Positions 9,975-19,710 of a DNA stretch of 64,000 bases are shown here, in pieces (positions within the stretch are counted from its first letter, which is position 1; each line of letters starts with the position of its first letter). The notes under the pieces were generated by a model. That model was not told the origin of the DNA. It did no database searches and was given only the letters and a program-made list of their open reading frames with translations. A program made the position numbers and the translations under genes. Origin of the DNA: Citrobacter youngae. Lineage in GTDB: Bacteria > Pseudomonadota > Gammaproteobacteria > Enterobacterales > Enterobacteriaceae. The stretch is taken from NCBI RefSeq assembly GCF_003818115.1, contig NZ_RPOI01000001.1, positions 1 through 64,000 of the forward strand, written 5' to 3'.

Positions 9975-10385
9975 TTACTCGCTCAGCGTCTGTGCGATAT
10001 CTTTTTGCACCTGCTGGCGCTGTTCTGGGGTCAGCACTTTGTTCAGGTCAAAGTAGTATTTCACGCGGTAATAACGCGCCTGCTGTTCGATGTTGCTGAA
10101 CGCCGAAAGCTGTTTTTTGACGGCTGCTTCATCCCATTTCCCGGACTTGATGACGTCAATTAGCGCGCCGTCTTTAACGTCTTTCACCGAAATCTGACCG
10201 ACATTGGTTTCAAGCTGCTGGTGCAGTTTTTTAATCTGCGCCACCTGGTCGTTGGTCAACTTAAGGTGTTGAACGACCGGATCCTGGGCCGGAGCCGGAA
10301 CATTAGATGTGGTTGCTGCAAGCGAGCTAAAAGAAGCGCCAGCCACGGTAACTGCCAGCAAAGTCATGCGTACGAAGTTTTTCAT
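9975..10385 (-). CDS. Spy/CpxP-family periplasmic protein
   Basis: A 136-residue protein with a clear signal peptide (MKNFVRMTLLAV... ending SLAA) and two LTxxQ motifs (LTNDQ at about residue 43, LTPEQ near residue 120). These motifs define the Spy/CpxP family of small helical periplasmic chaperones and metal sensors. I chose the start at 10385 because it gives a normal signal peptide; longer reading frame upstream has no support. It lies where K-12 carries yafT/yafU and I do not recognise a specific symbol. It is a single gene, flanked by the tRNA terminator and by a 180-base gap before yafV. Function in envelope stress is inferred from the family only. Confidence 0.75.
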   Translation of the reverse strand: MKNFVRMTLLAVTVAGASFSSLAATTSNVPAPAQDPVVQHLKLTNDQVAQIKKLHQQLETNVGQISVKDVKDGALIDVIKSGKWDEAAVKKQLSAFSNIEQQARYYRVKYYFDLNKVLTPEQRQQVQKDIAQTLSE

Positions 10386-10565
10386 TATTGAAATCCTGAT
10401 AAGGGAATTATCGACATTGTCTGCCACTCGCTGGTGACGAGTGATTATCCCTTGCAGAATACGTTGCCCGATGCATGTCGCCACGCGAATTTGTTTTGCG
10501 GTTGGTTACGGAGTGAAACAATCCCGCCGTGGATACATGGTCCGTGGCGGGAGGGAAGGCGAACT

Positions 10566-11333
10566 CTACAGGATGAAAGCGTCAGCATCCTGCCAGGCGG
10601 GAAACTTCTCGCGATACTCGCGCAGCGCCGAGAGTGACAACTCAGCGTCAATACGTGTGGCCTGATGCGGCTCGGCGGTGGCAATAATCTCACCCTGCGG
10701 ATTAATCACCCGGCTGTCACCGCGATAATGATGGCCGTTACCATCGGTTCCCACACGGTTACATCCTGCTACATACGCCTGATTTTCAATTGCCCGTGCG
10801 GTGAGCAGAATCTGCCAGTGCAGCGAGCGCGGTGCGGGCCAGTTAGCCACATACAAGGCGAGGTCGTAGTCGTTGCGGTTACGCGACCACACCGGAAAAC
10901 GCAAGTCATAACAGACCAACGGCAGAATGCGCCAACCACGCCATTCAAAGATGATGCGCTCTTCACCTGCCTGATAATGCTGATGCTCATCCGCCATGCG
11001 GAACAGATGGCGTTTGTCATAGAGATGCACGGTGCCTTCGGGTTCAACCAGCAAAAAACGATTCACCGGCCCCCGTTCAGACTGTATCGCCACGCTACCT
11101 GCTATCAGGGCATTCGTCTGCTGCGCTTTGCTACGCATCCAGCTTACAACTTCCTCTTGCGGCAACGATTTGTTTGCCGCTTCCATCGCAAATCCGCTGG
11201 TAAACATCTCGGGCAACACAATAACGTCACGCCCGGTGACGGTTTCCAGTTGGCGGTCGAAATGGCGCAGGTTGGCCGGGCCATCCATCCAGATCAGCGG
11301 TTGTTGCAGCAGCGTAATTTTTAAACCTGGCAC
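10566..11333 (-). CDS. yafV: Omega-amidase YafV (nitrilase family)
   Basis: A 255-residue carbon-nitrogen hydrolase that in E. coli acts as an omega-amidase on 2-oxoglutaramate and 2-oxosuccinamate, a metabolite-repair step. The catalytic triad of the nitrilase superfamily is visible: Glu in LPEMFTSGF, Lys in YDKRHLF, and Cys in PLVCYDLRFP. I chose GTG at 11333 because it matches the E. coli start (PGLKITLLQQP) and is preceded by GGAG at 7 bases. In K-12 the lysozyme inhibitor gene ivy lies between yafV and fadE; here it is absent. Confidence 0.93.
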   Translation of the reverse strand: MPGLKITLLQQPLIWMDGPANLRHFDRQLETVTGRDVIVLPEMFTSGFAMEAANKSLPQEEVVSWMRSKAQQTNALIAGSVAIQSERGPVNRFLLVEPEGTVHLYDKRHLFRMADEHQHYQAGEERIIFEWRGWRILPLVCYDLRFPVWSRNRNDYDLALYVANWPAPRSLHWQILLTARAIENQAYVAGCNRVGTDGNGHHYRGDSRVINPQGEIIATAEPHQATRIDAELSLSALREYREKFPAWQDADAFIL

Positions 11334-11399
11334 GATCGAGGCTCCTCGTTGAACAGCATTTTGACACTGTAGCATGAGCCTTAACGAAAATGTGGCAAT

Positions 11400-11424
11400 A
11401 AAAAGCCCCGCATTGAGCGGGGCT
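11400..11424 (-). terminator. Terminator of fadE
   Basis: An 8-base-pair GC-rich stem (AGCCCCGC with GCGGGGCT) is followed on the minus strand by TTTTTATT. It lies 18 bases after the fadE stop. Confidence 0.88.
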
Positions 11425-11442
11425 GAACGTTGTGCGTTAGCG

Positions 11443-13887
11443 TTATGCTGCTTCGACCTTACGCACCTTCTCTGGCAACTTTACCGGCTGAGTCGCCAGC
11501 GCCTCGGGTTCAAAGTCATCCACGTTGATGCTGCGCAGACGACTCGCCTCGGCTTTCACCAGAATTGCGGCTTCGTCTTTATCAATCAGCCCTTTGGCCA
11601 GCGCATTGTGCGCCAGTTCATCCAGGCGGGTAAACGGCAGGTTTTTACCCAGCTCTTTGCAGATCCGCTGGTGGATAGGGTCGGCTGCAATCACATCCAG
11701 CAGCGCCTCTTCCAGTAAGCCAACCGGGTTGTGTTCGCTTGGCGTCAGGTACTGACCGCGACCAAGACGAGAACGGGTGGCGCTTGGAACCTGCAAAATC
11801 TTCGCGACTTTATGATCCAGCTTGTCAGACGGTGCATGGTAGTGGCGACCGGTAGGGAAGATAACCACATTAAGCAAGCCTGCGACCAGACGGTTCGGGA
11901 AGTTTTTCAGCAGGTCGTCCATCGCCTGCTCCGCTTTGTACAACGCATCCTGAACGCCCCAGTGAACCAAAGGCAGGTCCGCTTCATGACGGCCTTCATC
12001 GTCATAACGCTTCAGCACCGCGGAGGCCAGATACAACTGACTTAACACATCACCCAGACGCGCGGAGATACGTTCACGGCGCTTCAGGCTACCGCCCAGT
12101 ACGGCCATGGACACATCCGAAAGCAGTGCCAGGTTGGCGCTCAGACGGTTCAGGTGCTGGTAGTAACGTTTGGTCGCATCGCCAGTTGGCGTGCTGCTGG
12201 TTAAACCACGCGTCAGGCCAAGCCAGAAGCTACGCACTTTGTTACTGCCGACGTGACCAATGTGTTTGAACAGTAGTTTGTCGAAGGCATTCACATCGTT
12301 ACTCTGCGCCGCCGCCATCTCTTCGAGAACATACGGATGGCAGCGAATCGCACCCTGACCGAAGATCATCATGCTACGGGTCAGAATGTTGGCGCCCTCA
12401 ACGGTAATGGCGATTGGCGCGCCCTGATAAGCACGGGCGAGGAAGTTGCTTTCGCCAAGCATAATGCCTTTACCGCCAGTGATATCCATTGCATCGATGA
12501 TTGACTGCTGCCCACGGTGAGTACAGTGATATTTCACGATGGCCGACAACACCGCCGGTTTTTCACCCAGCATAATGCCGTAGGTAATCAGTGATGCCGC
12601 AGCGTCCATCACGTAGGCGTTACCGGCAATACGTGCCAACGGCTCTTCAATACCTTCCATCTTGCCGATAGAGATTTTGAACTGGCGACGAATGTGCGCA
12701 TACGCACCGGTGGCCATTGCGACCGATTTCACACCGCCCGTCGAGTTAGACGGCAGGGTAATACCGCGTCCTACGGACAGGCATTCCACCAGCATGCGCC
12801 AGCCCTGACCGGCCATTTTTGGGCCGCCGATAATGTAATCAATTGGAACAAAGACATCTTTGCCCAGCGTCGGGCCGTTCTGGAACGGCACGTTCAGCGG
12901 GAAGTGACGACGTCCAATTTGTACGCCTGGCGTTGAGGTTGGGATCAGCGCACAGGTAATGCCAAGATCTTCTTCGCCACCCAGCAGTTTTTCCGGGTCG
13001 GAGAGTTTAAATGCCAGACCCAGCACGGTAGCGATAGGCGCCAGCGTGATATAGCGTTTGTTCCAGGTCAGGCGCATCCCCAGCACCTGCTGCCCCTGCC
13101 AGTCGCCCATACAAACCACACCGGTATCAGGGATCGCGCCTGCGTCGGAACCCGCTTCCGGACTGGTCAGGGCAAAGCATGGGATCTCCTGACCACGTGC
13201 CAGACGCGGCAGGTAATGGTTCTTCTGCTCTTCGGTGCCGTAATGCTGCAGCAGTTCGCCTGGGCCTAATGAGTTAGGTACGCCAACGGTGATCGCCAGG
13301 ATACCGGAAACGCCGGAGAGTTTCTGCAGAACGCGAGCCTGAGCGTAGGCGGAGAATTCCAGCCCGCCGTATTCTTTCTTAATGATCATTGCGAAGAAGC
13401 GGTGTTCTTTCAGATACGCCCACAGCTCCGGCGGTAGATCCGCGAGTTCGTGGGTTATCTGGAAGTCGTTCGCCATGCGGCAGGCTTCTTCCACCGGGCC
13501 ATCAATAAACGCTTGTTCTTCAGCAGTCAGATGCGGCTGAGGATAGTTATGCAGTTTTTTCCAGTCTGGCTTGCCCTGGAACAGGTCGCCTTCCCACCAG
13601 GTCGTACCGGCATCAATCGCTTCTTTCTCGGTGCGTGACATCGGCGGCATGACTTTACGGAAACCGCGGAACACCGGCGCAGAGATCATGGATTTGCGCA
13701 TCGGCGTAAAGTTAAACGGTACGAGGATAATGGCCAGAGGAACCAGCAGCCAGACTGACCACAGGCCAGCCACGCCAAGCGCAGCCGTCCAGGCGAGCAA
13801 AATTAAGCTGCTGAGGAATAAGCTCACGCGGTGATAAAACAGAACGCTGAGCAGAACAACCGTAGCGATAATACTCAAAATCATCAT
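11443..13887 (-). CDS. fadE: Acyl-CoA dehydrogenase FadE
   Basis: An 814-residue FAD enzyme that catalyses the first step of fatty-acid beta-oxidation, forming trans-2-enoyl-CoA. It has the same length as the E. coli protein. Two N-terminal hydrophobic segments (about residues 1-60) suggest membrane association. The acyl-CoA dehydrogenase core runs from about 130 to 520, with [13 protein letters not shown] in the substrate/FAD region and [11 protein letters not shown] further on. A family-specific C-terminal domain follows. It is monocistronic and divergent from gmhA. A FadR-like operator lies just upstream of the start, implying repression in the absence of long-chain acyl-CoA. Confidence 0.97.
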   Translation of the reverse strand: MMILSIIATVVLLSVLFYHRVSLFLSSLILLAWTAALGVAGLWSVWLLVPLAIILVPFNFTPMRKSMISAPVFRGFRKVMPPMSRTEKEAIDAGTTWWEGDLFQGKPDWKKLHNYPQPHLTAEEQAFIDGPVEEACRMANDFQITHELADLPPELWAYLKEHRFFAMIIKKEYGGLEFSAYAQARVLQKLSGVSGILAITVGVPNSLGPGELLQHYGTEEQKNHYLPRLARGQEIPCFALTSPEAGSDAGAIPDTGVVCMGDWQGQQVLGMRLTWNKRYITLAPIATVLGLAFKLSDPEKLLGGEEDLGITCALIPTSTPGVQIGRRHFPLNVPFQNGPTLGKDVFVPIDYIIGGPKMAGQGWRMLVECLSVGRGITLPSNSTGGVKSVAMATGAYAHIRRQFKISIGKMEGIEEPLARIAGNAYVMDAAASLITYGIMLGEKPAVLSAIVKYHCTHRGQQSIIDAMDITGGKGIMLGESNFLARAYQGAPIAITVEGANILTRSMMIFGQGAIRCHPYVLEEMAAAQSNDVNAFDKLLFKHIGHVGSNKVRSFWLGLTRGLTSSTPTGDATKRYYQHLNRLSANLALLSDVSMAVLGGSLKRRERISARLGDVLSQLYLASAVLKRYDDEGRHEADLPLVHWGVQDALYKAEQAMDDLLKNFPNRLVAGLLNVVIFPTGRHYHAPSDKLDHKVAKILQVPSATRSRLGRGQYLTPSEHNPVGLLEEALLDVIAADPIHQRICKELGKNLPFTRLDELAHNALAKGLIDKDEAAILVKAEASRLRSINVDDFEPEALATQPVKLPEKVRKVEAA

Positions 13888-13910
13888 AACGAAAAGCTCC
13901 CTTGCTTGTA

Positions 13911-13925
13911 GGAGGTCTGACCACT
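13911..13925 (-). promoter_or_regulatory. FadR operator of fadE
   Basis: Read on the minus strand the sequence is AGTGGTCAGACCTCC, which fits the FadR core TGGTCNGACC. It lies 24-38 bases before the fadE start, so FadR would block transcription there. fadE is an established FadR target in E. coli; binding here is inferred. Confidence 0.72.
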
Positions 13926-14126
13926 TGTGATGATATGGTTGTAGTGGATGTGAATTCTTTTAGCAATGTGTTTACAAAATAATTACAACAAAGCTCACAT
14001 TGTTGTTGTTTTAACCGGCACAAAAAATCAAAAGCGACAGCCATTCCTGTGGCTTGTACTTCTCGCTGGTAGCGCTATCCGGTACACTGCATCTTGTCAT
14101 TTACATTCATGCTGAAGGATATCCTC

Positions 14127-14705
14127 ATGTACCAGGATCTTATTCGTAACGAACTGAGCGAAGCGGCGGAAACGCTGGCTAATTTTCTTAAAGATGACGC
14201 CAATATTCACGCCATTCAACGCGCGGCGGTCCTGTTGGCAGACAGCTTCAAAGCCGGCGGTAAGGTACTTTCTTGCGGTAACGGCGGCTCCCATTGCGAC
14301 GCGATGCACTTCGCCGAAGAGCTGACCGGACGCTATCGCGAAAACCGTCCGGGCTACCCGGCGATCGCTATCTCTGACGTCAGCCATATCTCCTGCGTCA
14401 GCAACGATTTCGGTTACGATTATGTATTCTCCCGCTACGTGGAAGCCGTGGGCCGCGAGGGCGATGTCCTGTTAGGCATCTCCACTTCGGGTAACTCCGG
14501 TAACGTGATTAAAGCGATTGCTGCGGCGCGTGAGAAGGGAATGAAAGTCATCACCCTGACCGGCAAAGATGGCGGTAAAATGGCCGGCAGTGCAGATATT
14601 GAAATTCGCGTGCCGCACTTTGGCTACGCTGACCGTATTCAGGAAATTCATATCAAAGTGATCCATATCCTGATCCAGTTGATCGAAAAAGAGATGGTTA
14701 AGTAA
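14127..14705 (+). CDS. gmhA: Sedoheptulose-7-phosphate isomerase
   Basis: A 192-residue cytoplasmic enzyme (also called LpcA) that converts D-sedoheptulose 7-phosphate to D-glycero-D-manno-heptose 7-phosphate, the first step toward ADP-heptose for the LPS inner core. The SIS-domain features are visible: [16 protein letters not shown] around residue 53 and [11 protein letters not shown] around residue 118, both phosphate-binding, and the C-terminal metal-site [17 protein letters not shown] (given here as two parts: HFGYADRIQ and EIHIKVIH). Start [10 protein letters not shown] at 14127 matches E. coli; a longer upstream start is unlikely. Confidence 0.97.
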   Translation: MYQDLIRNELSEAAETLANFLKDDANIHAIQRAAVLLADSFKAGGKVLSCGNGGSHCDAMHFAEELTGRYRENRPGYPAIAISDVSHISCVSNDFGYDYVFSRYVEAVGREGDVLLGISTSGNSGNVIKAIAAAREKGMKVITLTGKDGGKMAGSADIEIRVPHFGYADRIQEIHIKVIHILIQLIEKEMVK

Positions 14706-14709
14706 CTCT

Positions 14710-14904
14710 ACCCGTCATACTTCAAGCTGCAGGTGCGTTGGTTTCACTCAGAAACCCCAGTCACATAGTTATCTATGCTCCTGGGGATTTAATGAGGGAC
14801 ATCCATGTCCCTCACCGAAGGTAGCCTTTGGCTGTTCAAATTCGTTCCAGACGAATTTGTCCTTCCCTTACCGCCTTCCTGCAACTCGAATTATTTAGGG
14901 TATA
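14710..14904. repeat. Enterobacterial palindromic intergenic repeat, about 195 bases
   Basis: The left end (ACCCGTCATACTTCAAGCTGCAG) and the right end (CTGCAACTCGAATTATTTAGGGTAT) are imperfect inverted copies of each other. Shorter inverted arms lie inside, such as CCCCAGTCACATAG near TATGCTCCTGGGG and GAGGGACATCCATGTCCCTC. It is non-coding and lies between gmhA and yafJ. The pattern is that of the MITE-like repeats common in Citrobacter, Klebsiella, Serratia and Yersinia genomes. Confidence 0.75.
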
Positions 14905-14988
14905 GCATATTGTTTTATCTGCTATTTTAAGTTTTCATTGGCTGTAACAATTACGCCTTCCCGCTTAAGGCGTTTGTGGAGGTGATGT

Positions 14989-15756
14989 ATGTGCGAACTG
15001 CTCGGGATGAGCGCCAATGTGCCAACCGATATCTGCTTTAGCTTCACCGGGCTGGTTCAGCGCGGCGGAGGTACCGGGCCGCACAAAGACGGCTGGGGTA
15101 TTACGTTTTATGAGGGTAAGGGCTGCCGTACGTTTAAAGATCCGCAACCCAGCTTTAATTCGCCTATCGCCAAACTGGTACAAGACTATCCCATCAAATC
15201 CTGTTCTGTGATTGCCCATATCCGTCAGGCGAACCGTGGCGAAGTGGCATTGGAAAATACCCACCCCTTTACGCGAGAGCTGTGGGGACGTAACTGGACA
15301 TACGCCCATAACGGCCAGCTCAGCGGCTATAAATCGCTGGAAACTGGTAATTTCCGTCCGGTCGGCGAAACCGACAGCGAAAAAGCGTTTTGCTGGCTGC
15401 TGCATAAACTGACCGAGCGTTATCCACGCACGCCTGGCAATATGACGGCAGTATTTAAATATATCGCGATGCTGGCAGGTGAACTGCGGGAGAAGGGCGT
15501 CTTCAACATGCTGCTATCTGACGGGCGTTATGTGATGGCCTTCTGTTCGACCAACCTGTTTTGGATCACGCGGCGTGCGCCATTTGGCGTAGCGACGTTG
15601 CTGGATCAGGATGTGGAAATCGATTTTAGCTCAGAGACCACACCCAATGATGTGGTCACCGTGATTGCCACACAGCCGTTAACCGGCAATGAAACCTGGC
15701 AAAAGATTATGCCAGGCGAGTGGGCATTATTTTGTCTCGGGGAGCGCGTAGTTTGA
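14989..15756 (+). CDS. yafJ: Class II glutamine amidotransferase YafJ
   Basis: A 255-residue Ntn-hydrolase-type glutamine amidotransferase domain standing alone. The nucleophile is Cys2, exposed after removal of the initiator methionine ([12 protein letters not shown]). Other landmarks are [17 protein letters not shown] and [11 protein letters not shown], which form the glutamine site. The acceptor and physiological role are not known. It follows GGAGGTG. Its last 30 bases overlap the convergent yafK gene. Confidence 0.93.
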   Translation: MCELLGMSANVPTDICFSFTGLVQRGGGTGPHKDGWGITFYEGKGCRTFKDPQPSFNSPIAKLVQDYPIKSCSVIAHIRQANRGEVALENTHPFTRELWGRNWTYAHNGQLSGYKSLETGNFRPVGETDSEKAFCWLLHKLTERYPRTPGNMTAVFKYIAMLAGELREKGVFNMLLSDGRYVMAFCSTNLFWITRRAPFGVATLLDQDVEIDFSSETTPNDVVTVIATQPLTGNETWQKIMPGEWALFCLGERVV

Positions 15757-16467
15757 TGCCAGCTGCGGCTGAACCACTTCGTGACTCAACGGCTTGCTGA
15801 TAACATAACGGCCATCGACGACGGAAACAGTTGGTGGCTTACGCGTTTGTTCGAAGTAATCGTATCCCGGTTTTAGCTGCGACCAGAACTCTTTGTAATA
15901 CGAGAACTTATGACGCTGCATGTTGGCGTCGGTCATACGGAACGGATAAATGCTGACCTGCACACTGGACTGCCCAAACACCAGCGCGCCGGTGACAAAC
16001 TGGAAAATCTCATCAATGCCGTTATCGGTCATCGCGTAGCAGCCGACGGAAACGCAGGCACCGTGAATCATCAGGTATTTACCTTCATAACCGTGTGCGC
16101 GGTCGTAGGCGTTAGGGAAACCAATGTTAATCGCTTTGTAGAAGCGGCTATCCGGTTTCAGCTGTCCGCGCTGTACGCTGTAAAATCCTTCCGGACTTTT
16201 GAAATCACCCTGACGCTGTTTCGGCCCTAAGCCGCCGGAATAATTGCAGATCTTATAGCTGTCGAGCAATTGATACTGTTCGCCCATCTTGACGTACAGA
16301 TCCAACGTTCGCTCTTCTTTGAAGATCTGAATATAGACAGGGGAGCCCATTAATTGCTGCTTATATTCTTTGCTGACAGGCGTGGTCGGGCTGCTGCTGC
16401 TCAGCAAACCGGCAAACGAAACGCACGGCAATAAAAGCATCGCAAGAAAAAATGCGATTTTACGCAT
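15727..16467 (-). CDS. yafK: YkuD-family protein YafK (DpaA, murein-Lpp amidase-type)
   Basis: A 246-residue periplasmic protein with signal peptide (cleavage near CVSFAG). It contains a YkuD (L,D-transpeptidase-like) domain with the catalytic motif [14 protein letters not shown], including His, Ser and Cys in HGxxxSxGC. In E. coli this protein, renamed DpaA or LdtF, cleaves the bond between Braun lipoprotein and peptidoglycan instead of forming it. The gene is convergent with yafJ, overlapping its 3' end by 30 bases. Confidence 0.93.
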   Translation of the reverse strand: MRKIAFFLAMLLLPCVSFAGLLSSSSPTTPVSKEYKQQLMGSPVYIQIFKEERTLDLYVKMGEQYQLLDSYKICNYSGGLGPKQRQGDFKSPEGFYSVQRGQLKPDSRFYKAINIGFPNAYDRAHGYEGKYLMIHGACVSVGCYAMTDNGIDEIFQFVTGALVFGQSSVQVSIYPFRMTDANMQRHKFSYYKEFWSQLKPGYDYFEQTRKPPTVSVVDGRYVISKPLSHEVVQPQLASNYALPETK

Positions 16468-16816
16468 ACTGCTTATTCCTTGATAAAACGATTACACACG
16501 CCAGGACGGCAAAAAGAGTCCCCAAATCGGATAAATCTGGATCTGGAGCGCTCACATTATCACCCAGAGAGTTTTTCGCAAGTCTCTCGTGCTGCGTTTA
16601 CACTTTAGATTTTCTTTATACGGAAAATTGTGCTTAAAGTCTGTCAGACACCGGCGTATTTTGCAGGTTAGCGAACGTCATTGAGTCTTTTTAGTGCAGA
16701 ATTTCTAATGTATTGAATTTAAAAAATTAATAATTTAATAATCGAATATTAAAATGGAATACCCGGCAATAGCGGTAGACTGCGCCGAACGTGTTTGATT
16801 AGGTATTTTTGTTTTC
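16468..16816. other. Intergenic region without a recognisable gene
   Basis: This 349-base, partly very AT-rich stretch separates divergent yafK and yafL. K-12 carries the dinJ-yafQ toxin-antitoxin pair in this neighbourhood; nothing resembling it is present here. It must hold the promoters of yafK and yafL, but I could not assign them with confidence. Confidence 0.6.
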
Positions 16817-17578
16817 ATGTCTTTTGTCTCTGCACCCCGACGCTTTTTGCCGGGTCTGCTGTCTTTGTGTGTTGTGTTGTCATCACCGTCTGTCGCCAAA
16901 GTTCAGCCCCTCTTATCTGACGCCCATCTAAGCTATGCGGCGCAAATGCGCATGCGTAATCGCGCCCGGCTGCTGAAGCAATACCACGCGCAGGTAAAAA
17001 AGCAGGCAAGTTATGTGGTGGTAGGTAATGCGCAAAGTAAAAGCGCGCTGCGCCAGCAGAACAGGACGCTGGTTAAACAGCACCCGGAGTGGTTCCCTGG
17101 GCCGCTGAAAGCGAGCGATCATCGCTGGCAGGAGCTGGCGGAGAATGACCATTTTCTCAGCAGCGACCATTTGCACAACATGACCGAAGTGGCAATCCAC
17201 CGTCTTGAGCAGCAGTTAGGTAAACCCTATTTGTGGGGCGGGACCAGCCCGGATCAAGGCTTTGACTGCAGTGGGCTGATTTTTTATGCCTACAACAAAA
17301 TCCTGGCGGCAAAATTGCCGCGTACGGCGAATGAAATGTATCACTACCGGCGGGCGACCATCGTCGCCAATCGCGACCTTCGTCGTGGTGATTTATTGTT
17401 CTTTCATATTCACAGCCGGGATATTGCCGATCATATGGGGGTCTACCTGGGACAGGGGCAATTTATTGAATCGCCGCGTACGGGAGAAACTATTCGGGTG
17501 AGTCATTTATCCGATGACTTCTGGCAGGATCATTATCTCGGCGCCCGTCGTATTCTGACGGAAAATACCATTCTGTAA
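16817..17578 (+). CDS. yafL: NlpC/P60-family peptidoglycan endopeptidase YafL
   Basis: A 253-residue exported protein. The hydrophobic N-terminus (residues 10-28) is a signal peptide. The NlpC/P60 domain occupies about residues 125-250 with the catalytic cysteine in FDCSGLIFYAYN and the histidine in IADHMGVYLG, followed by GQFIES. Enzymes of this family cut D-glutamyl-mesoDAP bonds in peptidoglycan. It is closely similar to E. coli YafL through the catalytic half, and less so in the first 30 residues. It is the last backbone gene before the Flag-2 insertion site. Confidence 0.9.
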   Translation: MSFVSAPRRFLPGLLSLCVVLSSPSVAKVQPLLSDAHLSYAAQMRMRNRARLLKQYHAQVKKQASYVVVGNAQSKSALRQQNRTLVKQHPEWFPGPLKASDHRWQELAENDHFLSSDHLHNMTEVAIHRLEQQLGKPYLWGGTSPDQGFDCSGLIFYAYNKILAAKLPRTANEMYHYRRATIVANRDLRRGDLLFFHIHSRDIADHMGVYLGQGQFIESPRTGETIRVSHLSDDFWQDHYLGARRILTENTIL

Positions 17579-17583
17579 TCAAT

Positions 17584-17608
17584 AAGGCGGTGCGAATGGC
17601 ACCGCCTT
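17584..17608. terminator. Terminator between convergent yafL and lfhA
   Basis: A 10-base-pair stem AAGGCGGTGC/GCACCGCCTT lies between the stops of the two convergent genes. The minus-strand reading is followed by TATTGATT, so it probably ends the export-apparatus operon as well as yafL. Confidence 0.7.
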
Positions 17609-17616
17609 GCCACGGG

Positions 17617-19710
17617 TTAACTCAGCGCCCCCATGATTTTTAATTCCAGCTCATCCGGAACTTCGTTATAAGACAGTACCTGCAAACCCGGTGCAAACAG
17701 GCGGGCATAACGCGCGAGCAGAGGACGAAGCTGCGGTGCGACCAGCAGCACAGGTTCTTTTCCCGCCGCTTTCATCTGTTCTTTAATCTGCGGCATATTG
17801 GTCTGGAACTGATTGAGCATATTCGGATCGACCGGTACGCTATCGAGCACTACTTTGCCGCTTTGCTGCGCCTGATTCACCACATTAGCCAGCAGATTCT
17901 CCAGCTCATTATTCAGCGTGTACACCGCCAGTTCATCTTTGCGCACAAACGGATGGGTAATACTGCGACGAAGCGCCAGACGCACATCGGCCGTTAACAG
18001 AATATGATCTTTGGTGACGGCGCTACTGGCGACCAGGACGGTGGCAATGGTGACGATATCGCGCAGCGGCACGCCTTCAACCAGTAGTGCCCGGTAAACC
18101 TTCAATAGCTGGCTGTAATTCAGCGCTGCGCTCAGATCTTCCGCCAGGCGAGGTGCCATTGAAGAGAGGCGGTTATGCAGTTGCGTAATATCATCGTAGT
18201 TAAACAGGTCGGGAATATAGCTGCGAATGACCTTATTCACATGCGTCGCAATAACGCTGGCGCTATCGATAACCTGATACCCCATATTTAACGCTTTGGC
18301 TTTTTGCGCCGGGACAATCCACGTGACCGGCATACCATAGGCCGGATCGTGGCCTAAAACACCATCGATCTCACCGTAGGTTTCACTGGAGGGCAGCGCC
18401 ATCAGCTTATCTGAGGGAATATCGGCCTCATCAGCCTTGATCCCATTGATAAAAATGGCGTACTGGGTCGGTTTCAGACGGAAGTTTTCGCGGATGCGAA
18501 TTTCCGGCAGCAGCACGCCGTTGGTGTCTGAGATAACCTGTCGCACGCCGCGAATACGTTGAGTGAGCGGATTCCCTTTGGACTTGTCCACCAACGCCAC
18601 GAGTTTGTATCCCAGGCTCAGGCTGATTGGCTCAATTAAGGGGATGGTTTCCCAACTGACCTGTTGCTCGGTGGTTTCAACGATGGTTTTGGTCAGCGTC
18701 TCAAGATTTTTTTCTTCGGTCTCCGCCACCTTCGGGCGCTTGCTCATACGCCAGGCGGTAAACCCCAGCAGGGCGCTGAATACCAGGAACGGGAAATGCG
18801 GCATTCCCGGCACCACAGCCAGGACAAACATGATGCTGGTGGCGGTATAAAGTACGGAGGGGCTTGCCAGCAATTGGCTACGAACGTCGGTGGCGATATC
18901 GCCGCTGTCGCTCACGCGAGTAACGATAATTGCCGCTGCCGTCGATAGCAGCAGAGACGGGATCTGGGCGACCAGACCGTCACCGATGGTCATCAGGACA
19001 TATTGCTGGAAGGCGGCTTCAGCGCTTAAATCGTATTTAAAAATACCGATACAGACGCCGCCGATCAGGTTGATGGCCAGAATCATCATCCCGGCGATGG
19101 CATCACCGCGCACGAACTTCGACGCGCCGTCCATTGCACCATAGAAATCCGCTTCGCCCGCCACATCTTTACGTCGGGCCTGCGCCTGGGCCTGATTAAT
19201 CAGCCCCGCGTTCAGATCGGCGTCGATCGCCATCTGCTTGCCGGGCATGGCGTCCAGCGTAAAGCGGGCCGAAACTTCGGAGATACGCTCGGCACCTTTG
19301 GTCACCACGATAAAGTTGATGATCATCAGGATGATGAACACCACAAAACCGACGACAAAGTTACCGCCGATCACCACCTGACCGAAGGACTCAATCACCT
19401 TACCGGCAGCGCCTGCGCCCATATGCCCATGCAGCAACACTACGCGCGTTGACGCCACGTTCAGCGTCAAGCGCATCAGGGTGGTTATCAGCAATATGGT
19501 CGGGAACAGACTGAATTCGAGCGGGCGTTTCGCGGAAACGGCCACCAGCAGCACCATCACCGCCAGCACGATGTTAAAGGTGAACAGAATATCCAGCAGG
19601 GTCGGTGGCAATGGCAGGATCACCATCGCCAGGATACACAGTATGACCAGCGGAATGCCGATGTTACCGTTACGCAGCAGCGCGAGGAATTGTTTAGTTG
19701 TTTTCGGCAT
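17617..19710 (-). CDS. lfhA: Flag-2 flagellar export protein LfhA (FlhA family)
   Basis: A 697-residue inner-membrane component of the flagellar type III export gate that couples proton flow to secretion and docks chaperone-substrate complexes. The N-terminal half has eight or so hydrophobic segments. The FHIPEP family signature is present near residues 140-165 (EVSARFTLDAMPGKQMAID region). The soluble C-terminal domain (about 340-697) is complete. In E. coli K-12 the matching gene, fhiA, is a deletion remnant; here it is full length. Its start overlaps the 3' end of lfhB by 17 bases, so it is the last gene of the minus-strand operon lfiMNPQR-lfhBA. Confidence 0.96.
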   Translation of the reverse strand: MPKTTKQFLALLRNGNIGIPLVILCILAMVILPLPPTLLDILFTFNIVLAVMVLLVAVSAKRPLEFSLFPTILLITTLMRLTLNVASTRVVLLHGHMGAGAAGKVIESFGQVVIGGNFVVGFVVFIILMIINFIVVTKGAERISEVSARFTLDAMPGKQMAIDADLNAGLINQAQAQARRKDVAGEADFYGAMDGASKFVRGDAIAGMMILAINLIGGVCIGIFKYDLSAEAAFQQYVLMTIGDGLVAQIPSLLLSTAAAIIVTRVSDSGDIATDVRSQLLASPSVLYTATSIMFVLAVVPGMPHFPFLVFSALLGFTAWRMSKRPKVAETEEKNLETLTKTIVETTEQQVSWETIPLIEPISLSLGYKLVALVDKSKGNPLTQRIRGVRQVISDTNGVLLPEIRIRENFRLKPTQYAIFINGIKADEADIPSDKLMALPSSETYGEIDGVLGHDPAYGMPVTWIVPAQKAKALNMGYQVIDSASVIATHVNKVIRSYIPDLFNYDDITQLHNRLSSMAPRLAEDLSAALNYSQLLKVYRALLVEGVPLRDIVTIATVLVASSAVTKDHILLTADVRLALRRSITHPFVRKDELAVYTLNNELENLLANVVNQAQQSGKVVLDSVPVDPNMLNQFQTNMPQIKEQMKAAGKEPVLLVAPQLRPLLARYARLFAPGLQVLSYNEVPDELELKIMGALS

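Noticed and set aside
14710-14904. Insertion sequence or prophage attachment remnant
   Set aside because: It has no transposase fragment or direct target repeats that I could see; its ends and inner arms fit the known non-coding palindromic repeats better.
16468-16816. Hidden toxin-antitoxin gene between yafK and yafL
   Set aside because: I looked for a dinJ-yafQ-like pair in all frames; no open frame of suitable length with a start and ribosome site is present.
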